From positions 1,364,001 to 1,428,000 of the forward strand of contig NZ_CP118974.1 in NCBI RefSeq assembly GCF_029024305.1: a DNA stretch of 64,000 bases, written 5' to 3'. How positions within the stretch are numbered: the first letter of the stretch is position 1; every line of letters begins with the position of its first letter. Both the position numbers and the translations under genes were made by a program. The DNA is from Mammaliicoccus vitulinus. Lineage in GTDB: Bacteria > Bacillota > Bacilli > Staphylococcales > Staphylococcaceae. Below the pieces are notes generated by a model. The model was given only the letters and a program-made list of their open reading frames with translations. It was not told the DNA's origin and did not search any database. This document shows positions 56,992 to 64,000 of this stretch, piece after piece.

Positions 56992-59517
56992 TTACTTATG
57001 ATTAATGGTTAAAGAAACTCTAATTAAGTTCCAAAATAATGAACTATATTTTCTATACACTAAATATCTTGGTTCCCAATCTGGCGCGTATTTTTGTTTA
57101 TAATTTCGTAATCCTTGAAAACTATATAAACTATTCATATTCTCAAATACTTTTGCTGCAAATTTCTCTCTAAGATAGGCATGCTTATTAAGTCCTACAT
57201 TCGATAAAGTTGCCATACCCATATTAAACTGTTTATATCCTTCTTCTTTTGCCCATAACAACATATGAATGTACAATGCATCCATCAATGGAAGATCTAT
57301 ATTTTTATTCCATCTTATTAAATCTATAGAAATAGATTGATTATAATTCGTAAACATCAATGAACAAAATCCAACTATTTCATTATTTTTATTTCTTATG
57401 ACTGCAACTGGCGCTCTATTTAAATAATCTAACTGAAATGAACCAACTGAAAAACTCATTTCTTGCTTACTTTCTAACCAACTATCGCTAATATCTTTCA
57501 TCATTTTCAAGTCTTCTTGTGAATATGGTGCATGCATGATATCGAATTGATACCCTTCTGTTTCCAATTTATTATATGTTGCACGCATACCACGTTTTTT
57601 CTTACCAGATAAACTGAACGTGTTTAAATCTATAAGTGCTTCTTCCCCTAATTTGAAAAAGATATTTCCATAGTCATGATATAAAGATAGTAATTTACTT
57701 TGTACTTGATAAAAAATAATATCATGTCCTAAAAATTGCATTTGATCATAAAAATCACTCAAAATTTGATTGAATTGATTGCGATTGCCAACTGGATCCC
57801 CTAGCACAATAACAGCATTCATCGTATGTCTATACATAATAAAAACATCTTCATCTTCATTTACATAAAACGATTTATCTCCTGTAAAAGCTAAATGGCT
57901 TACGTAAGATCCTCCGTACTGATCTATGATATTCTGAATCGTTTCATAAGATGCATTTGTATTTAAACTTTTATGAAATCTTTTTGAAAGTATAAAGGTA
58001 ATACACATACCTAATAGGCATAAAATTGCCAAGACAATCCAAAACATTGAGAATACCGCATATTTATCGAATTTAGTGACTTCATGTGGATAGAGATCCA
58101 AATAATTTTTTGAAATAATTCTATTAACAATAAACATCGTAAATATTAACAATCCACTTAATAATATTTTGATTGGTGTTACTATTTTCTTAACGACTAT
58201 TGCTTTCTTATAACCGATAAACAATAATATTAATAAAATGACTAACCATAAAAACGCAATGATTGTACTCGTCGTTAAGATACAAACGATTAACATGACG
58301 ATAACTGATATGATACTCATAAGAATAGATCTCATAGTGCCCGACATGACACCTTTAGCACATATTAACAACATCAATGTCGAAGCAGTATGTAACGCTA
58401 ACAATACGGAATAAAACGTATAATGATGAGAATATATTGCATCATACAATATTAATATATGATTGAAATATAATACAAAGCCTGTAATACCTGAAAGTAA
58501 ACCTAATGCTAATGATGGTATTTTCGTCATAAAGTCACTTTGAACAGACTTAATAAATGACGTTGTATCTACAGCAGGTGTATAAAACTTACTTTCTTCT
58601 ATATATTTTTTAGCTATGCTACCAAATTCAAATGTCGATAAGCCAAGTGCGATAATAAATGGGAAGAAATAATAAGCTACTCTGTACAATAATAATGCGA
58701 TGACGACTTGTTCTTCAGGGACACCTAGTGATTTAATCCCCAGTAAAACGACTAAGTCAAATGCGCCAAAACCACCAGGTATCATGCTAATCAAACCTGA
58801 TAATGCTGCTATTACAAATATCCCAACCAAGTATGAATACTCTATATTTATATTTAACGATTTTAAAATAACAAATAATAGCGTGCTTGCAGCTAACCAT
58901 TCTAAAGCGGAAACAATCGTAAATTTAAGGCCTAAAAATCTATCATTTTGTGTAGAGGGTTTCAAATATGAAAATATCATAAATAATGGTAAAAACAAAC
59001 TACCTATATATATGACAATTTTTGACCAAGCTATATCATCTAATAACGGATCAGCATTAAAAACACGAAAAACGATTAATACACACAATAAACTTAATCC
59101 ACTGAGCATGGATACTAATAATAATGAAGTACTTTTTATTAATTCCTTCTTATTTAGGACATCATTACGATAAGAATATATTCTTAAGCCCGCACCGATT
59201 AAACCACCAAATCCTAATATACTATTAAAAGTATTAATAATATAACTAATAGATAACACTTTATGTATTGGTAAACTGATCTTTAATGACTGTTTTAACA
59301 TCATGTCATAAAGAGATAAAACTGAGACTGAAAGTATTCCAAGTAATATTATACCGACAAAATATACAGTATTCATTTCTCTAAACAGCACAATTGCCTT
59401 TTTAAAATCTATTTTTACTAATTCATGATGCAATACATATAAAACAACACATAATATAGTGCAAATAAATAAAAACTTTAACACAGAAAAAATTCTTTTT
59501 CGATTTATGATATTCAT
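56992..59517 (-). CDS. mprF: Lysylphosphatidylglycerol synthase/flippase
   Basis: The 841-residue protein is close to the 840 of S. aureus MprF. The N-terminal ~500 residues hold about fourteen membrane helices (the flippase, with GFGGLIGAGLRIYSYR and SMIPGGFGAFD). The C-terminal cytosolic domain carries the lysyl-tRNA-dependent synthase (VLGDPVGNRNQF, KLGEEALIDL, GKKKRGMRAT, FNMGMATLSNVG). It modifies phosphatidylglycerol with lysine and protects against cationic peptides and daptomycin. ATG 59517 follows GAAGG; the frame extends to 59568. Confidence 0.96.
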   Translation of the reverse strand: MNIINRKRIFSVLKFLFICTILCVVLYVLHHELVKIDFKKAIVLFREMNTVYFVGIILLGILSVSVLSLYDMMLKQSLKISLPIHKVLSISYIINTFNSILGFGGLIGAGLRIYSYRNDVLNKKELIKSTSLLLVSMLSGLSLLCVLIVFRVFNADPLLDDIAWSKIVIYIGSLFLPLFMIFSYLKPSTQNDRFLGLKFTIVSALEWLAASTLLFVILKSLNINIEYSYLVGIFVIAALSGLISMIPGGFGAFDLVVLLGIKSLGVPEEQVVIALLLYRVAYYFFPFIIALGLSTFEFGSIAKKYIEESKFYTPAVDTTSFIKSVQSDFMTKIPSLALGLLSGITGFVLYFNHILILYDAIYSHHYTFYSVLLALHTASTLMLLICAKGVMSGTMRSILMSIISVIVMLIVCILTTSTIIAFLWLVILLILLFIGYKKAIVVKKIVTPIKILLSGLLIFTMFIVNRIISKNYLDLYPHEVTKFDKYAVFSMFWIVLAILCLLGMCITFILSKRFHKSLNTNASYETIQNIIDQYGGSYVSHLAFTGDKSFYVNEDEDVFIMYRHTMNAVIVLGDPVGNRNQFNQILSDFYDQMQFLGHDIIFYQVQSKLLSLYHDYGNIFFKLGEEALIDLNTFSLSGKKKRGMRATYNKLETEGYQFDIMHAPYSQEDLKMMKDISDSWLESKQEMSFSVGSFQLDYLNRAPVAVIRNKNNEIVGFCSLMFTNYNQSISIDLIRWNKNIDLPLMDALYIHMLLWAKEEGYKQFNMGMATLSNVGLNKHAYLREKFAAKVFENMNSLYSFQGLRNYKQKYAPDWEPRYLVYRKYSSLFWNLIRVSLTINHK

Positions 59518-59635
59518 TTTTCTACCTTCTCTTATTTTATTCTCCCAAATAATACCATAAAAATACATTAATTAGAATTTATTCTTATAATTCATGTTTC
59601 AATTGCCCATTCATCATATGGTCATCTTACAAACG

Positions 59636-59797
59636 TTCTATGTTGCTTGTTTGCTCAGTCTTGCAACATTCAGACCTTCTATGTTGCTTGTTTGATCAGT
59701 CTTGCAACATTCAGACCTTCTATGTTGCTTGTTTGCTCAGTCTTGCAACATACAGACCTTCTATGTTGCTTGTTTGTTCAGTCTTGCAACATATGGT
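59636..59797 (+). repeat. Four-copy 41-bp tandem repeat upstream of mprF
   Basis: Units begin at 59636, 59677, 59718 and 59759; the last is truncated. Each reads TTCTATGTTGCTTGTTTG then CTCAGTCTTGCAACATTCAG and ACC, with TGTTGC and GCAACA as an inverted repeat. CATATGGT occurs on both sides of the array. The open frame that runs through it is not a gene. Confidence 0.9.
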
Positions 59798-59849
59798 GTG
59801 TATTATTTAATCTATGTATAAAAATTATTTATCAATTTACAAACAAAAA

Positions 59850-60027
59850 AAGAAGTTGGGACATAAATCCCAAGTTAAAAAAATCACCCAATCCGTTGGA
59901 ATCATTTTCGGATTGGGTGATTTTATATTTTTGATTTTGTAACGTGCTGACGCCCGGGGGAATAGTATGTGAGAGAGACTACAGGCTCGAGCCATACCCC
60001 CAGGCAAGCATGCACTTTACAAAATCA
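59850..60027 (+). repeat. Composite intergenic element, hairpin-hairpin-palindrome, copy 2
   Basis: TTGGGACATAAATCCCAA (palindrome), the ATCACCCAATCCG/CGGATTGGGTGAT hairpin (59881-59922) and a 96-bp GC-rich palindrome (59932-60027) follow in the same order and spacing as at 23300-23474. The palindrome ends 54 bases from the AI-2E gene's stop codon. AGGACAT-TTA-TGTCCT follows at 60038-60052. Confidence 0.88.
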
Positions 60028-60080
60028 TTATAGTTTAGGACATTTATGTCCTAGACAGTTCAATCAAAATCATATTGAGT

Positions 60081-61286
60081 TTAATCATTCTCCGGTATAA
60101 TTTCATCATCTTTAAATTCATATGGTCCTGAATCATCTTGATAATATTTGTTATATCGGCGTTTAAATAAAGTAAAGAGATGCGTTACACCTACTTTAAT
60201 AATAGCGTAAGCTGGAATACCAAGTATCACACCTAATACACCTGCTAAATTTCCTGCACATAATAATACGAAAATAATTGTTAAAGGATGTATTTGCATT
60301 GTTTTCCCCATAATATTAGGTGAGATAAAATGCCCTTCTAAAAATTGAACGGCTGCCCATACAATAGCAAGCTTTAACAGCATAAATGGTGAATCAATTG
60401 CTGCTAATACGATTGCAGGCGATATCGCTATAATAGGACCTAAATAAGGTACAACGCTTGTGACTGCAGCAATACTTGCTAATGTTAATCCATATTCTAA
60501 TCCTATGATGGAATAACCAATGAATAATAATACCCCAATACAGAAAGCAACAATCATTTGACCTTGAATATATGAACCTACTTGAACATTCATTTTATCA
60601 ATTAAATCATGTGTATCTTTTCTAAATTTTGGTGGCATTAAACTTATAAAATAGTTTCTAAACTTTTCACCGTCTTTAAGCAAGAAGAATAATACAAACG
60701 GGAAAGTAATAATGATCACAACTACATGTGTAATTGTAGAAATAAATGTTTGAAACTTATTACTGAAGTCTCCTACTGAATTAGATATCTTTTTAGGTAT
60801 ATCACTAAAGTTTTGTTGTACCCAGTTTTGAGCTTGCGTATAATAATCAGCTACAAAAGAATTTTTAGAAAGCATTTTTATTTTGTCACTAAACTCATTA
60901 ACGTATGTTGGTAAATTTTTTGAAAGACTGGTTACTTGGTGTTGTACGACAGGTATCAATAAAGTCACAACAAGTGTAAATGCTGCGATAATGGCAAGTA
61001 ATAATATGATGATACCCCATAATCTTGAAATATTAAATCTTTCCATAAAATTAATAATTGGATTAAATAGATAAAACGCGACGAATGCAACAATAATTGG
61101 GCCAATTAAAGTTGTAATAATCGTTACTACGGGTTGAAAAATGAACGATACATTTTGGAATATAAAGATCATTAAGCCTATCAAGATCAATAATCCTAAA
61201 ATAAAGTATATATCTCGTCCACCAAAAAAGTTCATAAATCTACTCTTATTATTGATAGATTTATTGGATTTTGGTTCTCTTTCCAA
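60081..61286 (-). CDS. AI-2E family transporter
   Basis: The 401-residue membrane protein has about eight helices and a large loop around residues 125-190. Family blocks include VVPYLGPIIAISPAIVLA and FLEGHFISPNIMGKTMQIHP. Members export autoinducer-2 or act as sodium/proton antiporters, so the substrate is open. The start is TTG 61286, seven bases after GAGGAGGG. The C-terminus is acidic. Confidence 0.88.
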   Translation of the reverse strand: MEREPKSNKSINNKSRFMNFFGGRDIYFILGLLILIGLMIFIFQNVSFIFQPVVTIITTLIGPIIVAFVAFYLFNPIINFMERFNISRLWGIIILLLAIIAAFTLVVTLLIPVVQHQVTSLSKNLPTYVNEFSDKIKMLSKNSFVADYYTQAQNWVQQNFSDIPKKISNSVGDFSNKFQTFISTITHVVVIIITFPFVLFFLLKDGEKFRNYFISLMPPKFRKDTHDLIDKMNVQVGSYIQGQMIVAFCIGVLLFIGYSIIGLEYGLTLASIAAVTSVVPYLGPIIAISPAIVLAAIDSPFMLLKLAIVWAAVQFLEGHFISPNIMGKTMQIHPLTIIFVLLCAGNLAGVLGVILGIPAYAIIKVGVTHLFTLFKRRYNKYYQDDSGPYEFKDDEIIPEND

Positions 61287-61359
61287 AAAAAGCCCTCCTC
61301 TAAAATATTTATAGTCTATTATACCCTAAACATATCAATTTAAAAACAAAAATTTACAC

Positions 61360-61383
61360 CTATAGTTTACATAATAAAATTAT
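61360..61383. repeat. 24-base motif shared with 53175-53198
   Basis: CTATAGTTTACATAATA plus AAATTAT matches the motif upstream of the CDF gene at 23 of 24 positions. Here it lies upstream of the AI-2E gene, in reverse orientation relative to that gene. Nature unknown: protein-binding site or promoter fragment. Confidence 0.6.
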
Positions 61384-61397
61384 ACTAATTAAAAAAT

Positions 61398-61438
61398 AAA
61401 ATAGGAGATAAACATCTTATAGATGTATCTCCTATTTT
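61398..61438 (-). terminator. Terminator after ptsG
   Basis: AAAATAGGAGATACATC pairs with GATGTTTATCTCCTATTTT (one mismatch), followed by ATTTTTT on the minus strand. Confidence 0.88.
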
Positions 61439-61453
61439 AAAATGACTTTTATA

Positions 61454-63520
61454 TTATTTAACAACTAATATTTTATCGCCTTGTTCAACTTTACCAGTAA
61501 TTAAAGTTTCTAAAGTTGAATCATTTAAGTTTGTAACAACAATCGGTGTTACAGTATTATCAGCATGTTCTTTAATGAAGTCTAAATCAACTTTCATTAA
61601 TGGTTGGCCTTTAACGATGTCTGTATCAGCTTCTGCTAAAATTTCAAAGCCTTTTCCTTCAAGTTTAACTGTTTCTAATCCGAAGTGAATTAATAATTCA
61701 ACACCCTCATTAGACTCTAAGCCAATTGCATGTTTTGTAGGGAATGTCATTTTTAATTTACCATCAAACGGTGCAACGACTTCACCAGTTTCAGGAATAA
61801 TTGCAATTCCATCACCCATCATTTTCTCAGAGAATACTTTATCAGGTACTTCAGAAATATTAATCACTTCACCTTTAATTGGTGAATAGATTGTAGCGCC
61901 ACCTTCAGCTAGAATTGCAGCACCTTCCTCGTCACCTTCTTCAGTAACAGTTGTTTCATTTGGTTTAGAAATTTCACCAGATATAATGCGTGCCATATCA
62001 TGTTTGATTTGATCTGACTTAGGACCAAAAATAGCTTGAATATTATTACCGACTTCTAGCACACCTGAAGCACCTAAACTTTTCAGTTCATCTTTATTAA
62101 CTTCAGATTTGTTTAACACTTCCACACGAAGTCTTGTAATACATGCATCTAAATGTTTAATGTTTTCTTTTCCACCCATAGCATCTAAAACATCAAAAGG
62201 TAATTCTGCTACTGAGCTATTGTGCGTTTTTGTTTCTTTATCTTCTCTACCCGGTGTTTTTAAATTGAATTTCTTAATAGCGAATGTAAATAAGAAGTAA
62301 TAAACTAACGCATATACAATACCTACTGGAATTACTAATAATGCATTCGTACGATCCCAGTTTAATAATCCGTATAATATATAGTCAATAAATCCACCTG
62401 AGAACGTCATACCTATTTGAATGTGCAATAAGTGCATCACTAAGAATGATGTACCTGCTAAAACAACATGAATACCATAAAGTACTGGTGCTACGAATAA
62501 GAATGAGAATTCTAATGGTTCAGTTATACCAGTTAAGAATGATGTTAAACCTGCAGATAGCATTAAACCACCTACAATTTTTTTACGCTCTGGACGCGCT
62601 TGACGGTAAATCGCATATGCTGCTGCTGGTAAACCGAACATCATAAATGGATATTTACCTGTTGTAAATGCACCAGCTGTAAATGGCACGCCATCTTTAA
62701 CTTGTGCCATAAAGATTCTTTGGTCACCACGAACTAATTCTCCAGCAGAGTTTACATAGTTACCAAACTCGAACCAGAATGGTGAATAGAATATATGATG
62801 TAATCCGAATGGGATTAAAGCACGTTCTATAATACCAAATATAAATGTCGTCAATGCTAAGTTTTTATCTAATAAGAATGTAGATAAATTATTTAAACCA
62901 TCTTGTATTGGTGGCCAAGCAAATGAAAGTGCAATACCTGCCACAATCGCAATAACTGATGTAATAATTGGAACAAATCGTTTACCTGCAAAGAATCCTA
63001 AGAATGGTGGTAAACTGATATTATAATATCTGTTGTAGCACCATGCGGCAAGTGCCCCCATTATAATACCACCGAACACCCCTGTTTGAAGTGTTGGTAT
63101 CCCTAACACTAATGCATTTGCAGGATCTTTAGCTGTTTGGCCTAATGTTTTAGCGCCTTCAGCATAACTATAAATATCATCAATCGAAATACCTTTAACA
63201 ACACCCATAGTTGTATTCATAATTAAATAACCAACTAATGCTGCTAAAGCTGCAACGCCATCTCCTCCTGCTAAACCTAAAGCGGTACCGAGTGCGAATA
63301 GTAATGGTAAATTATCAAAAATAATTTGACCCGATGATTCCATAACTGATGCAACCATAACAATAACATCAGATTTTAACCAAGGTGCAATTTCAACGAA
63401 CTGAGCATTCTGCATTGCATTCCCGAATGCAAGTAAAATACCGGCTGCTGGTAATATTGCAACTGGTAACATTAAAGCTTTACCAATACGTTGCAATTGA
63501 CCAAAGAATTTCTTAAACAT
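61454..63520 (-). CDS. ptsG: Glucose-specific PTS transporter, IICBA
   Basis: The 688-residue three-domain permease imports and phosphorylates glucose. IIC spans about residues 1-405 ([22 protein letters not shown], partly quoted). IIB has the phosphocysteine in [11 protein letters not shown] (about Cys458), and IIA carries the phosphohistidine in [12 protein letters not shown] (about His611). The upstream leader holds a GlcT antitermination target. Staphylococci may have a second IICBA (glcB); the GlcT/RAT context supports ptsG. Confidence 0.95.
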   Translation of the reverse strand: MFKKFFGQLQRIGKALMLPVAILPAAGILLAFGNAMQNAQFVEIAPWLKSDVIVMVASVMESSGQIIFDNLPLLFALGTALGLAGGDGVAALAALVGYLIMNTTMGVVKGISIDDIYSYAEGAKTLGQTAKDPANALVLGIPTLQTGVFGGIIMGALAAWCYNRYYNISLPPFLGFFAGKRFVPIITSVIAIVAGIALSFAWPPIQDGLNNLSTFLLDKNLALTTFIFGIIERALIPFGLHHIFYSPFWFEFGNYVNSAGELVRGDQRIFMAQVKDGVPFTAGAFTTGKYPFMMFGLPAAAYAIYRQARPERKKIVGGLMLSAGLTSFLTGITEPLEFSFLFVAPVLYGIHVVLAGTSFLVMHLLHIQIGMTFSGGFIDYILYGLLNWDRTNALLVIPVGIVYALVYYFLFTFAIKKFNLKTPGREDKETKTHNSSVAELPFDVLDAMGGKENIKHLDACITRLRVEVLNKSEVNKDELKSLGASGVLEVGNNIQAIFGPKSDQIKHDMARIISGEISKPNETTVTEEGDEEGAAILAEGGATIYSPIKGEVINISEVPDKVFSEKMMGDGIAIIPETGEVVAPFDGKLKMTFPTKHAIGLESNEGVELLIHFGLETVKLEGKGFEILAEADTDIVKGQPLMKVDLDFIKEHADNTVTPIVVTNLNDSTLETLITGKVEQGDKILVVK

Positions 63521-63564
63521 ATTAAAACCCCTCCTATTTGTTTAACTTTATAAATTACGCCATG

Positions 63565-63640
63565 AAAAAAGGCATGAGCAAAGAAACTTACCTAAGTGGT
63601 AAAATTTATTTGCTCATGCCTGATCGTATCAGTAACACGC
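63565..63640 (-). promoter_or_regulatory. GlcT antiterminator target (RAT) and terminator of ptsG
   Basis: On the minus strand GTGTTACTGATACGATCAGG matches the GlcT-type ribonucleic antiterminator known from B. subtilis ptsG. It runs directly into the terminator GGCATGAGCAAA with TTTGCTCATGCC (63571-63582 with 63609-63620) and TTTTTT. The two structures overlap and so exclude each other. Confidence 0.92.
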
Positions 63641-63643
63641 AAC

Positions 63644-64000
63644 TTATAAGTTATTATTGAAGTGTTGGATGTGCATTGTTAAATATGCCAATTCTGATTG
63701 ATAAACTGGTTTCTTCAACTGTGTTTGCATCATCTTCACTATCTTTACGGATATATTATAACACACTGGATATTGCGCTTTCAATAGCATTTCAATATTA
63801 GTTGCGTCTGGAATTCGTTCATCAGCTAAAACTCTTTGAATTGCAAAGTGAAGGTGCCTAACAAAACGACTATAATTAATACTATCTTTATTTATATTAA
63901 CTTCAAGGCCCTCTTCTATTATTATAATTGCTTTTTGTATAATTTCTTTTATGTTGTGAATATCGTGAAGTGAATGTTTTACTTCAGCTGAATGTATATG
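63644..64000 (-). CDS. glcT: GlcT transcriptional antiterminator, C-terminal part
   Basis: The minus-strand frame from the window edge encodes 118 residues of a PRD-type antiterminator ending at TAA 63644-63646. It includes KHSLHDIHNIKEIIQ, SRFVRHLHFAIQRVL and SELAYLTMHIQHF, typical of PRD2 with its phosphorylatable histidines. The N-terminal RNA-binding domain and PRD1 are outside the window. Its stop codon abuts the RAT sequence it would bind. Confidence 0.9.
   Translation of the reverse strand, partial: HIHSAEVKHSLHDIHNIKEIIQKAIIIIEEGLEVNINKDSINYSRFVRHLHFAIQRVLADERIPDATNIEMLLKAQYPVCYNISVKIVKMMQTQLKKPVYQSELAYLTMHIQHFNNNL
63755..63784 (-). promoter_or_regulatory. Candidate ptsG promoter inside glcT
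   Basis: On the minus strand TTGAAA (63779-63784) and TATAAT (63755-63760) are 18 bases apart within the glcT reading frame, about 110 bases before the RAT. No better promoter fits between glcT and the RAT. Confidence 0.6.

Noticed and set aside
58700-59173. 157-codon plus-strand frame inside mprF
   Set aside because: It is antisense to a clear mprF coding region and has no start signal or family resemblance.
59647-59934. 95-codon open frame through the 41-bp array upstream of mprF
   Set aside because: It is made of repeat translation and intergenic hairpin sequence, has no RBS, and is rich in Cys/Leu with no family resemblance.

Overview
The window is chromosomal DNA from a low-GC Gram-positive coccus of the family Staphylococcaceae. 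The evidence is the neighbourhood gene content: femA-femB, the lysC-asd-dapA-dapB-dapD-deacetylase-alr-lysA cluster next to cspA, msrR, mprF, cvfB, and a GlcT-controlled ptsG. Protein sequences are close to but not identical with those I remember from S. aureus, so a sciuri-type relative (Mammaliicoccus) is plausible. That placement is inference; no rRNA or species marker lies here. Nearly all of it reads as core genome, with no prophage, insertion sequence, tRNA, rRNA or CRISPR array seen.

Layout. 1-8.6 kb: the end of odhA and all of odhB, a repeat-rich spacer, a VOC protein, a DUF6501 protein, a MoxR ATPase/VWA protein pair, brnQ and a DUF819 membrane protein. 8.6-12 kb: telA-xpaC and acylphosphatase on the minus strand, then DUF1033 and cspA on the plus strand. 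12-20.5 kb: an eight-gene minus-strand operon making diaminopimelate and lysine (acetylated branch) plus an alanine racemase, controlled by a lysine riboswitch. 20.6-33 kb: an ABC-F protein, cvfB, a DeoR regulator, pepF, a GNAT acetyltransferase, a MerR/TipAS regulator, a decayed stretch with an MFS fragment, femB/femA (pentaglycine bridge) and a DJ-1/PfpI protein. 33-40 kb: the trpEGDCFBA operon on the minus strand behind two complete tryptophan T-boxes in series. 40-51 kb: M42 peptidase, tyrA, an XRE/DUF3169 pair, an NhaC antiporter, glycerate kinase, a PhnB-like protein, an unusual two-gene operon (membrane permuted-papain protein plus condensation-type acyltransferase), an SOS-controlled Y-family polymerase and a one-domain Spo0M protein. 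51-64 kb: mqo, a CDF transporter with a tautomerase, msrR, msrA, a DedA protein, mprF, an AI-2E family exporter, ptsG and the 3' end of glcT.

Regulation by RNA is prominent: an L-box, two T-boxes, a GlcT antiterminator target, a structured cspA leader and strong hairpin terminators at most convergent junctions.

The most unusual non-coding content is a set of modular intergenic elements. One ~96-bp GC-rich palindromic unit (terminal inverted repeats, GCATGC core) occurs four times. It is joined either to a terminator plus 41-bp repeats (seven copies at one site, one copy at another) or to a pair of hairpins (two full copies and one partial). A second, AT-flanked palindrome family has a full copy and a deletion derivative. 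A separate 41-bp tandem array lies upstream of mprF. The least explained protein-coding locus is the operon at 46858-49244.
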